DNA from: Spirodela intermedia
Taxonomy: Eukaryota > Streptophyta > Magnoliopsida > Alismatales > Araceae
NCBI GenBank assembly: GCA_902729315.2
Contig: LR746272.1
Coordinates: 10,038,327-10,102,326, forward strand
DNA: 64,000 nt
Reading direction: 5' to 3'
The position numbers and the translations under genes are program-made. The notes under the pieces were generated by a model. It was not told the origin of the DNA and did not search any database. It worked only from the letters and a program-made list of their open reading frames with translations. Below, one piece after another: positions 1 through 10,448 of the stretch. Numbering within the stretch: the stretch's first letter is position 1; each line of letters begins with the position of its first letter.

Positions 1-901
1 TGAGAGATTAAATGCTGTGTGAGGGAGACGACGAAGGCCATTCTGGGTTGCCGGGCCTAGTAGTTGAAGTGCTTTAGAAATCCGCTAGTCGCATTTCTTG
101 GATCTGTTGTCTTCCATTATATATGAGTAAAACTCTCTCTCATCATGCTTTTGCAATTTCTTGCAGGTGGCCGTCTTCGTCATGCATTCATTGGCATAGG
201 CTTTCGAGAAAGATCCCAAGCTTATGATTTCCAGGCTGCTCTGCATGACCATATGAAGTATCCTTTTCCTATCTACCTTCTTTTGCCTGGAGAGAGTTCT
301 TACCCGGTACAGAAGATGGCCGGGTGGTCTAGTTTAGAATCATTAATGCAATAGAGTCTTTCATTCTAGTTGTATCTCCCTGTTCCTCCTTTACATACCT
401 GAAGATACCTAGATAAAAAGAAGACAGCAGAGGAGATGGAGCAGCATTTCCAGTCAAACCCCTCCGTTGACTATAGTCTAAGGGAAGGGGAGACCCTGGT
501 ACTTCAAATAAAAAATGTAAGATTCATCTCAAATGTTTGCCATTAGAAACGAAAATTAGTTGTAGACAGCTGCATTTTATTACTTGCCCAGTGTTTAAAT
601 GCTAGGGAACGCACAACTCTGTAAACGTTTTCTTTGTGTGAGACAGAAGGGGAATCGAAGCCCAAAATCCACCATCTCTGAGGCTATCAACAGCCTCTCC
701 CTGGAAGAAAGCTCCACAAGCAAGCCGGCCTCAGTTTCTCTCAAACCTCCGCCACCTCCACCTGCACCTGTCTCTCCCGTCGGTACCAGTGAGAAGCCTA
801 ATTCAACAGTGGACCCTCACCCCAAGGAACCATCCCCAGGGCAAAAGAGTGAGGCAGATGCAGTAGAAGACGACTTTGGAGATTTTCAAGCGGCTGCTTG
901 A
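1..901 (+). CDS. NECAP-like clathrin coat-associated protein, 3' part
   Basis: C-terminal part of a plant adaptin-ear-binding coat-associated protein (NECAP, DUF1681 PH-like fold), an accessory factor of clathrin-coated vesicles. Visible exons are 167-257, 405-516 and 647-901, joined by GT-AG introns with consistent phase; the earlier exons lie left of the window. The first exon carries the family motif GRLRHAFIGIGFRERSQAYDF, followed by QAALHDHMK. The second continues YLDKKKTAEEMEQHF. The last exon encodes a Ser/Pro-rich tail with a six-proline run and ends DDFGDFQAAA, an acidic DFGDF-type peptide like those that bind adaptin appendage domains. Stop is TGA at 899-901. It converges on ATG7, whose stop lies about 540 bp away. 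Family assignment is from remembered motifs; the PH-like N-terminus cannot be checked here. Confidence 0.9.
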
Positions 902-1439
902 CCTCTTCTCTTCGAATATATATGTATGTTTATCTTCGAATAGGTGTTGTGGCTGACCCTATAACTCTTATCCAACAGCTTCTTATACCATACTCTTTAC
1001 GTTGATTCTACAAGTCGGGGTCCTTTGGCGGCCTTGTTAGATCATAACCATTTACTATTTCCTTGCTCCTTTATTTTCTGGCCATGCTGACCACATTTTC
1101 TGTCCTGAGCTTGATTGTGAAACCCAGGTATCATTCATGCGGCACACGGCTTCATATTAAGCGCGCGCGCGCGCGCACACACACACACACACACATTAAT
1201 AGTTAGGCAAACCATATATCATTAGACTGCTCCAATATGGTGCAACTGTAACACCACTGATGCAGTAAGATAATTTTGCTTATATGAAGAACATTGATAA
1301 AGAAAAAAACAATGTGATGTATGCAGGGCTTACAAGAGGAGCAGAGGTGTACAATTTCCAGGATATGGAAGACTTGTGGAAGGTAATCTTCTGACAGAAA
1401 GGGTGTTTGAATCACATAAATTATAGGCTTAGAATTATT
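902..1439. other. Convergent 3' intergenic region between NECAP-like gene and ATG7
   Basis: This stretch should hold both 3' UTRs. No ORF of note is seen. It contains the alternating GC/AC tract at 1161-1194, listed separately. I see no clear polyadenylation hexamer for either gene. Confidence 0.6.
1161..1194. repeat. (GC)8(AC)9 alternating purine-pyrimidine tract
   Basis: An uninterrupted alternating tract of 34 bp: eight GC units (1161-1176) followed directly by nine AC units (1177-1194). Such sequence is the classic Z-DNA-forming type. It lies between the two convergent stop codons. Confidence 0.95.
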
Positions 1440-2849
1440 TTAGAGGTCAGCATCAGCATCATCATCCCACTCCAAATCAAAAGAGGCGGCTGACTTCATC
1501 AGCTCCGTCAGCCCAGTGAGGTCCTCCAAATAGGTGGAGTGGTTTATAGCCTGAAGAACAAACTCCATTCCCCGCCTTCTGAACTCGGACACCACCTGAA
1601 GAAGAACATCACAAGAGTGAACACAAATTGTCCCAACCAAGTAGAGCATTTTCTCAAGTGTCAACTCACAGCACTGCAGCAGGCGGTGCAGCTGCTTGAC
1701 GAGTGGCCTAATAGAGTCATTTGGGAGAATTGGGCGAATGAGCCTCTGATCTGGTGAGGTAAGATCCCAAGGGGCCGGTCATCGGCGGTTGTTGTAGAGC
1801 TGGCGAGCTCGGCGGGAGCATGCATCCTTTGCAGACTCAGACCCACCCAATGTCAGTTCTCAGTTGGTGAAAAGAATGCACCACAGAAACAGAGCATCTT
1901 ACCCATTAGGATGGTGGAGAATCCCCACCAAGAGCTCCACGGCTAGAGAGGAAGCAACCGGGGCGAGCCCAGGCCGCGTGACCGTGCACTGCTGGTCCAA
2001 TGTACGGTTCGAGGTTGACTGAAATTGGGTGGAAATAAGCCGCATTTCTTAGTACTTGGCTAGGTTTCTGAGCCCATCGTGAGCAAGATCATGGAGATTT
2101 TATGGGCTTACATCAGTTGGAGCGATGACATCACTGCAGAAGTAGCAACCCAACCGACCGCCATCTTCACTGGTTGGCAGCGGACTACTTTGCCCATCTT
2201 GGCCAGCTTCGGCAGGGGCGGAGGGGCCAGCACCATGACGCATCACAAGGAAGCTGTCGAATCCCAGAGCTGCAGTAATAGCAAGCTGAAAAGTAAAAGG
2301 GAGCGGCCATTAGAGCGTATCAGGAGATTAACACCAGTGAAGATGCATCCTTTAACAGTCGAATGCGGCATTGATGAGACTCACCTTGTTGAGACTCGCA
2401 CACAGAAGAGTCGGGAGCCAGCGGCTCTCCCTCGTGTCAGTCAACAAGAAAACGACGTCGTGTGATTCAACCAGGCTCTGGAGGCTTGTGCAGCCTTCAA
2501 GCACACTGGTCAACTCTCGGTCTGGAACTGGATGCCCTGGCATCGGTATTGACATTATAACGCCTACAGCTTCCTATAAAAAGCAAAAAAAAACAGAGAA
2601 TCAGGGATCCCAAGGAATCAAGAAAAATTAACGAGAGAAATTCCTAGTTTGGAAAACCACCGCAGCTGGAAATATGCATTTCAACTTGTTGGCAGCTGCA
2701 TTAGCCTTCATGTCACCCCCATTAAGGCAATCCTTCAACTCATATAAAGACTGTCTCAATGGGTTAGACATTGCCACACGTCCGTTGTCCACAAGCGTGA
2801 TCTTCCGGATTCCCCACGCCTGGATGCACACAGAATACAAAAGACCTCC

Positions 2850-2899
<50 letters not shown>

Positions 2900-5029
2900 C
2901 TTTCAGGGGGTTTCCTCAAACACGAACCATGAGCATACGAGCAACCTGGCATCCGAGAGTCCCAGCACCAAGAAGGAGGCATTTGACGCCAGACAACCTA
3001 CCAATGTCCAGAGTCGGCAATGCCCGCCATTTCATGAGCTTTAGGTTCAAGTCAGCAGCAGCTACAGCCAAGCTGCATCAGATCAAGACCGCCCAGTTTT
3101 TAGGAAATCAGAATCTGGATTAAGCAAATCTTCAACGCACAGTACCTGACAGGATCCATGGATTCCTTGAGGTTGACGGTCCTGCATGTCAATTTCCCGC
3201 TGGCATTTGGTTCCCAGCCAGTAGCCTGAGGCGCAGATCGGCGCTCTGTCCAATCTGGACACAGACCACAGATCTGAGTAGGAACTAGTTCTAGCTCTTG
3301 AACACTCCAGACTACAAACATTCCCCACTGTACCTTGTGGAGCAGAGACTGATGCCTCCCCGACAAGGGACGAGCCCAAGTCGGCCATGCCATGCTTCTC
3401 CCGGTAGCAGAAGAAGCGGACCTTCTCAATCTTCCATCTCAAGCAGATGAAAGCAAGGAAGTTTCGAAGAGGCCAGCCGGGATTACTCATAATATGGGAT
3501 GGATCGTAGAACCCATACAGCAACTGCATTAAATGCCATGAATGTCAGGTGATTTATGTTCTACAGAAGACATGGTTTCATTGGGGCATGGAGACCAGGT
3601 GATCCAGCCTCTGACGAACCTTTTGGCCGTCACCTTGACAAGATTTCCAGTCTCTCAAAGGTCTGATTGTGGCGCGTGAGTTATTAGCGATGCTAACAAG
3701 GAAGAATGGCACATCTGTCAACATATGGGGAGAGTCTCATCATGAACCGAGAAAATAATAAAGAAGGAGAGAATGATTTTCTGGGGTTTTCGTTTTAGAG
3801 AGAGAAACCAAACCTGCGGTCAGACTTGAGCTACGCCATTCATTGCAAGCTGTGGTCAAACTGTCTGTCTGCAAAGATAAAGAAAGGGAGAGATAACTAG
3901 CGTGTAATATGATGGCTTATTCACTTCATTTGATCACATATACCTCTTCTGTGCTGAACACCTCAGAAGCCGGTTGGAGAGAAACTAAGGTTGCTGGAGG
4001 ATTCAGCACCAGAGCAGGAAACGCAAACCAGTAATGGAATGTCCATTTCTTAAGATCAGCAAACGAAATAACGAGAAATCTTAAGAGGGAGGAGCACTCC
4101 TCCTCTACTTTTCCTGAAGATATGTCCAGCAAAATCTGAAGAACAGTGAACTACTGTAAAAAGTGTACATCAAATTATTCGTTACTTTGTAGATATGGAA
4201 CTCCATGAACTGCAAATTATTCACTACCTTCTCTGCTTCCATCTTTAGAAGGTTCTTCTTGTCAAGCGCATGGAAGCTCTCCAACGTATTTGTGTTGTAA
4301 AGGATCCCAGGAACTGGGCACCTGTTTCTATTGCCATGAGCTGGGTCAGATGATGCCGACTGTTCCCCGGAAACTTCGGGTAATGATTCGGCAAGCAGGC
4401 TCAAGCGCTGTGAAACTCGAGGATGTGAACACGGCGCGAAGAAACCTGTCAACGAAACGCTTAATCTTTTAGTGTTCAGCAAAAGGATTATATCATTTAG
4501 GGTTCCGCGTTGTTGCAGGAGAGTTGATCATCATCTTCGTCAAGGAAGAACAGCAGAAAGTAGAAACGGTTACGCTGGTCTCGCATGCTACGATCCGTCA
4601 ATTGTGACGACTTCGATGGTTAGACGATGGAAGTGATAGAAATCTATCAGGAGAGACCGAGAAATCCAAAATGCCTCACGCTACGAGCGATAACCAGGGC
4701 AGAATCGCGATTAGAGACCCATTCGGAGAATATCTGCTCCGAGATCGTGAAAATTTGCGCAAGAAATTATCTGCGCAGAAGAGGGTGATCCCGCGTGGGA
4801 AGGAGAGGATTGGTAGGGACTTGCCGGTAACATTGACGGGTGACTGATCGAGGCCAAGGACGTCGAGCTTGAGAGAGGAGAGCCTCCACCAGAAGCCCTC
4901 ATCTACTTGGCTGTCGAAGAGCTTGAAGCGTAGAATCTGCCCTTGCCCCCGTCCCAGATCGGAAACCAACGTCAACGGCGACCTTGTACGGGAATCTGCA
5001 CTGGAGGAGCCCTCCGCGGTTCCAGCCAT
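1440..5029 (-). CDS. ATG7: ATG7, autophagy E1-like activating enzyme
   Basis: E1-like enzyme that activates ATG8 and ATG12 in autophagy. Fourteen exons on the minus strand: 5029-4825, 4445-4228, 4135-3944, 3868-3814, 3714-3620, 3523-3334, 3254-3146, 3072-2928, 2819-2661, 2573-2385, 2285-2112, 2018-1903, 1826-1670, 1595-1440. They total 2160 nt (719 aa), close to the plant norm of about 700. Landmarks: [15 protein letters not shown] in the N-terminal domain, [20 protein letters not shown], the nucleotide-binding loop GAGTLG (residues 390-395) followed by [43 protein letters not shown], and catalytic Cys588 in [12 protein letters not shown]. The tail ends in an acidic peptide. The MAGTAEG start is chosen because it begins just ahead of the conserved region. 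Intron 1 uses a GC donor; intron 6 is only 79 nt; intron 8 is rich in CT repeat. The gene looks intact. Confidence 0.96.
2853..2899. repeat. (GA)n plus G11 tract inside ATG7 intron 8
   Basis: About 18 GA units (2853-2889) run into a guanine run that ends at 2899. In the ATG7 transcript this reads as a C-run followed by (CT)n, in the position of the polypyrimidine tract of the 108-nt intron 2820-2927. Confidence 0.95.
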
Positions 5030-6377
5030 CGCCCGGCTTTCTTCCTCCCCGCGCGGCCAGTTCTTCGTCTGCTCTCTCCTTCGATCCGCCTTCTCCTCCA
5101 CGATTACAAAAATTTCCAAACCGTTCAACCCGAATTACGACGAGTTCACAACCGATAACCAATCCCGCGCGGAGACATCGCGAGATCCTTCAGAACCCTA
5201 GAGACCAGCTCCATCAGCGGAGCACGCAGACACCAACGAAGCCTCGCGTCTCCCGGCCAAGGCCCGAGCTTTATGGGTCGGAGCCCATGTCCGGAAGCAA
5301 CGAGCTCCGGATTACAGAAGGAATCTCTCGCGCACAACGCGCTCACAGATCATCTTCTTCGCCGCGATCTCCGAAGGGTGCACGCAAGAAGTTGCGGATT
5401 CCCCGTCGATTCGATTCATCCATGGGAAAATGTGGTCACTTTCTTTTTACCGTCTTAAAATAAGATCCAGAGTGAATGCCCGTCTCTGTTTCTTCGACAG
5501 CTCAGATCATTCAGATCCGTGCAGCCCTTGACAGGCACATCCGGAGCTTCATGGGACGACCTATCCGTAATCTTCGTTGTATAATCTCAGTTGTCCCTAG
5601 GACTTCCGGTATTACCTCACATTACATTCAGAGAGTCAACCCGGCGGCGGACGGTCTGAGGTGGCTGCAGGCGTGCCCGTACGGGATGGCAAGAGAAGAG
5701 AGAGAGAAAGAGATTGACAGAGAAATGTGGTGCGAATAATGTGCCTCAGCACCGAATTTTGAGCTAGACCTGACTGAAACACTGAATATCAGAGAAAGAA
5801 AATCATGTGACGTGGTGGCACGTGCCGGAGAGCATTCAAGTGAACCCCACAAAGTGGTAGTTTTCAACCAACAAGAGCAGGTTTTTCGTGATTTTACTCG
5901 ACCTAAATAGCTTCATACTCTGATCACACATAGACATCTCAAAAGTCAACGCCGACTGAACAAAAAAGGAAGGTTTTTTCGATCACGACTTGGGCAATTT
6001 GGTTGGAAGTCGTCGCTGACTTTTATGCTGCATGAACATGAATACACTTCTTATAAATAAATAACAGGGGTTGATCAAAGATTCAGCAAAGACCAAATGA
6101 TCTATCAAACGAAAGTTTTGACCCAACAAGAAAAAACTAGCATAGAGGATAATGCCAAGCGTCCAACATAAGACTTACAGTCTGCTAGTCTAGCAGCAGC
6201 ATTCCAAAATTCATCCCTGAAACTCAGATGTACTGCCAAATCACAGAAACATAGGATCTGGGTGATGAATACAGCAGCATGTTGACTACGGCATAGATGC
6301 AAGTCCCATGTATAATATGAACAAGCATGCCCCATTTAGTAAAACAAGGTATTCATTCGTCGAGTTCTTCCCTCCAG
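5030..6377. other. ATG7 promoter / MORF8 3' flank
   Basis: A gap between the ATG7 start and the MORF8 stop, both genes being transcribed leftwards. It must contain the ATG7 promoter and 5' leader and the MORF8 3' UTR. Short open frames on both strands at 4984-5463 are compositional and match no family. No clear TATA box upstream of ATG7 was found. Confidence 0.5.
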
Positions 6378-6960
6378 TTAATCTCTCCCCGGGACATCTC
6401 TTGCCTGAAAAGAGTTGCCGCCACTGGCCTGGTAGGCACTGTCTGGTCCAGGATACCCATTGCCACCGCCCCCTTGGAAACCATTTCCACCAACTTGGTA
6501 CGCCCCGCCGCCGCCGCCGCCACCTTGGTAAGTGTTGCCGCCACCTTGTTGAGGATTGCCGCCGCCCTGGTGAGGACCCCCACCTCTCTGGTAGAAGTTA
6601 CCGCCCCCTTGGTAGGCATTGCCACCAGGTGCGTTGTTGGGTGCGTAGTTTGCCTGGTAACCAGGTCCCTGGTTCTGGTAAGGTCCTCCTTGTGGTGGTG
6701 GACCAGGCGTGTATGGAGGAGGGCTCTGGCCTTCGCGATTCTGGAATTCTGGAGATTGCATCTGAGGCATGTAGTTGCCCTGGTAAGGAGGTCCTTGATT
6801 CTGGTACGGTGCTCCTTGGAATGATGGATTCGGGGGTGCATCCCTGTTGGGCATTGGAGGGGGAGTGCCCTGCATAGGGTTCTGTCCCTCGCGATTCTGA
6901 AACTCCGGAGGTGGACGGTTTTGGAAATCCCGGCTCTGCATATTTTCTCTTCTCCTTTCG
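6378..6960 (-). repeat. Low-complexity repeat region in MORF8 coding sequence
   Basis: Coding repeat. An approximately 40-residue unit is present twice, each starting EFQNREGQ, running through a proline-rich piece to PYQNQGP and ending in YQ(G/A)NY. It is followed by many YQGGGN and QGGG units. The repetition is visible both in DNA and in protein. Confidence 0.85.
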
Positions 6961-9750
6961 AAATTCCTTGATCTATCGAAGTTGCGCGGCCTGTCGTTGC
7001 GCCTGGATCTTTCATTTGCACGCGCATTGTTCCTGACCCATTCTTCATGGTATTTGGGATCATACGGGACGGCCTTGCCATCTATGAATGGCTCCCCTGC
7101 CCAAGTTACAAAAAGGAGGCAATTCCAAATAAAAAACATTAGAAGGATCATCACTATTTGGCAAAAGGAGAAGAAGCAAGCAGGATCCTAATTTCCTAGA
7201 AAATATAATTTTCCACCAGAAAATCTAAATCAAAAAACATATCAAGAAAACTAAAGTAAAGCATTGGACATTTTCTTTTGAACTATAGGATATTGTGATT
7301 CCTTCAGAATCAAAATTAATCACAAATAATATATAAGGGTGAAAAGTCTTTGTGGAAATTTATATCGGACTATTTCCATCCGTAACTGCTGCCTGTGCCA
7401 GAAAGATAGCGAAATGTATCCAAAATAAAAGTCAACATGAATCTTCAGATACCTCGGGGCTCAAAAATAGTGATAGAAGTGCCACCAAAGTATAACTCAC
7501 AACAGCTGATTTGGGGTAAGAATGTAACAAAATCTAAGGCAGACGAACTGTTCAAACAGAAAGCAAGCAATGATATTATAAGGGATAGGTCAGAGCAAAC
7601 AACAACAATGCTGAGAATGTAACAGCAGAAAGGAAACCCAAATTTCATCGGACACGAAAACATACTTATTACTGTAATAAAAGTCATCTCAATATCTCAG
7701 AATTCAAAGATCGTGGATTTGAATTGACGTCATTTCATTGCTTACCCCTAAATATTTACATTTCGGTCGGAATTTAGTTATTCACGCCATACGTCAATCC
7801 CTATTAGGCATCTAAGGCCGAATGGCAGCTCATGATTGACAGAGTACGTTATTGACCCTTCTGGCAACTCCAATGCAAAGTTCCAAGGGAAAGAAGATAT
7901 GGCTCAGTGATGCATATGGGGGAAGGTTAACACAAAATCATTTTCCACACCTTCCAAATATTGGATATTTGTCTGATCAACCATCAGAATGCAAACGATT
8001 CCTAATGGTGTGCCTTCTGCCCAAATGCATGTGGAAACTAGATTCATGAACCCACCCATAACAACAGATCCTAGCATGGAAATTAATAAACCAAAAACCT
8101 TAAAAATATTGATATAAATGTACTAATATTTGTAAATAGCTGTCAAGGATAGTATAAAACTGAATAATAAGTCGCATTCACATCCTCACAGATGGCCAGT
8201 CACAATCGTGTTCCGACATAGCCCGGGATAAAATAAACATCAAAAAACAAAAAACTGAATGAGACTCTTAAGCTCACCTCCATAATCTTTGTTCTTAACG
8301 TCCAAATAAGAATCAGGAAGAACCCAGCGAACCCTTGGCAAGGCTGCATCACGTCGAGAAAGATATATTGGGAATAAGCACAAAATGGAGAAATATGTAA
8401 GAACCGACATGCCAATCAAGGACACGATTAGAATGACTCACTCTTGATTTTGTATGAGAGCTCTTCAGAAACAAGCGCCCCAAAAGCGAAGTAATGCTTT
8501 GTTGACACCGAATAAATTTTTTGCCTCGCTTCTTCCTCACTGCACGGAACCAGAAAAAGATAAAATCCATCGGGAAATTTCCAATTTTTCTCTACATCTC
8601 ACTATACACGAGTATCGAATAATATTCAAAGTTTTAAATGAGGCGTATAAGAGCAAAATATTGTGCTCCTATGTTAGGGCTTTATCATTCCACCATCTCT
8701 TACATGGGCACCCGGACACGACCATACACATACAGTCCATCGACATCTATTACGGAAACACAACAACCTTACCTGCCTTGTTAACTACTTCCGTGGTCCC
8801 AGCCTTCTAAGACCATTAAAAAAAAACCTCGCCTGTCTACAATAGACACATATGACCTGCGCCCAAGGTCGTCATCACATTGACCCCTTCACAGAACAGC
8901 AGGCATGCGTACGATGCTTCATAGCATAATAGACATTACTCATTTTTTTTTCTGAACCGCTAGAAAACACAAGCGTGAAAAATAATATTTCTCTTATTTT
9001 TTACAAAGGCTGAAATCTTCACATACTTCACAAGTGTAACTGTTAAACACCTATCATTTCATACAATGGGATATCCCATTCAATTTAATTGCAACAACAT
9101 GAACAACCCTAAAAACACCAAAAGCTTTATTATAAAATCCACGACATACAAATATCGTGTAGCTTACCACGACGTTCAGTAAATAAATCGTCAGGAAAAA
9201 CCGAGGATACGGTGTACAAAACAAAAAAACAACAGTTGCGATCATACACACTCCGGTTTCTTTCGGGACGATGAAAATATCAGCTCCGAAGAAATATTAA
9301 TAGATATAATAATCTGCAATGTAACACAGAGACAAAAGGTGGAAACTGAAACCTGCCGACGATTTGAGCCAGGGTCTTGATGTAGCTGTCGATGATCTCG
9401 TCTCTGGTGGGCTCCCCCTCCGGTGGTTCCATCACCACGAGCCAGTGCTCAAAGTCACACCCATCGAGTAGGATCGTTTCCTTCGGCGGGCGGTTGCTCC
9501 AGTTCGGCGACGGATCATTGAGAGAGGACGTCGTGGGCCTCGTCGAAAAACACCGAAGGCCGTCACCACCCAGGGCGACCCCGGTGGGCGACCACAGCGC
9601 CGACACGAGGGGACGCAGTCGAAGGATATGCGAAGGGCGACCGGCTAAGGAGCACGGGACAGACTTGGAAGCGAAGGCGCGAACAGAGAAGAGGACGGAC
9701 AGAGACGCCATCGACGAAGGGGACCTCGAGATCAGACTTCGGAGCGCCAT
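6378..9750 (-). CDS. MORF8: MORF8/RIP1-type multiple organellar RNA editing factor
   Basis: Nuclear-encoded cofactor of C-to-U RNA editing in mitochondria and plastids that works with PPR proteins. Four exons on the minus strand, 9750-9353, 8539-8442, 8343-8278 and 7096-6378, total 1281 nt (426 aa). Residues 1 to about 70 are Arg/Ser-rich without early acidic residues, like a transit peptide. The MORF domain (about 93-200) shows LLDGCDFEHWLVVMEPP, GEPTRDEIIDSYIKTLAQIVG, EARQKIYSVSTKHYFAFGALVS and LPRVRWVLPDSYLDVKNKDYGG, then EPFIDGKAVPYDPKYHEEWVRNN. The last exon adds a long Gly/Gln/Pro/Asn tail of YQGGGN-like repeats, the mark of the MORF8 subtype. An upstream in-frame ATG at 9786 would add 12 residues; 9750 resembles relatives more. 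It is divergent to the ABCG gene. Confidence 0.95.
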
Positions 9751-10448
9751 CGCGAACACTCCCCCTCTCGACAGAAACCCTAGCAAACGAAAACCCTGCC
9801 CTTCACAGACCAGATAAAATGGATCAGTACTCGTCCAGGGTTTTAGCGCTATATATAAGCCACCTCTTTCACCGCGCCGACTCGGTGAGTGACCCGGGGC
9901 CTGACCAGGCTACGACCCGGAAGCGGCCGCCCGACCAGAACCTTAGGCCTTGACCCGTTAAAGGCTACGGCCCAGCCCATTAAACGGCCCAATCTCTCTC
10001 TCTCTCTCTGTGATAACTAGGATGAGAGATTACTGATCTTTTACCAATTTTAGGAAGCGGACGATGTTCTTGATCTCCATCAAGATTAATTCGCGAGAGA
10101 AAGTATGGATGGATGGCCCGGCCGCAGCAGAGATCTCGCTTGTCGGAAGTAATGGAGAAGATGTCGGTGAAGGATTCCATGGTTGACCCCCAGGCCCGCC
10201 GCTCAACCACCCTGACCAACTGCCCTGTGGAATTGGCCGGCGGTCTGACAGACCTAGAAATCGACCGGTCGATGACCCCCGTCCAATCCCCCTCCAAGCT
10301 TCACCTTCACCTTCAAGATTTTGGTGAGCTTGGTCATCCCCTTCCATCGAGCTGATATTTTTTTTTGTCTCTGCAATCACCGGTACTCTCTCTCTCTCCC
10401 TCTCCCTCTTCGTTCTGTCTCAAGCCCGCCGGTGGCCTCGGCATCGCC
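9751..10448. promoter_or_regulatory. Bidirectional promoter between MORF8 and ABCG10-like gene
   Basis: 698 bp separate the two start codons. Three TGGGCY site II elements, read on the minus strand, lie at 9969-9974, 9974-9979 and 9986-9991. Such motifs are common upstream of plant genes for organelle and housekeeping proteins and fit MORF8. A TATA-like TATATATA lies at 9850-9857, about 100 bp upstream of the MORF8 ATG. A CT run follows at 9993-10008. A leader ORF for the ABCG gene is possible at 10113-10355 (80 codons). Promoter function is inferred. Confidence 0.55.

Noticed and set aside
6308-6877. Plus-strand frames of 189 and 165 codons opposite MORF8
   Set aside because: They are the reverse of the Gly/Gln/Pro repeats and have no independent coding signal.
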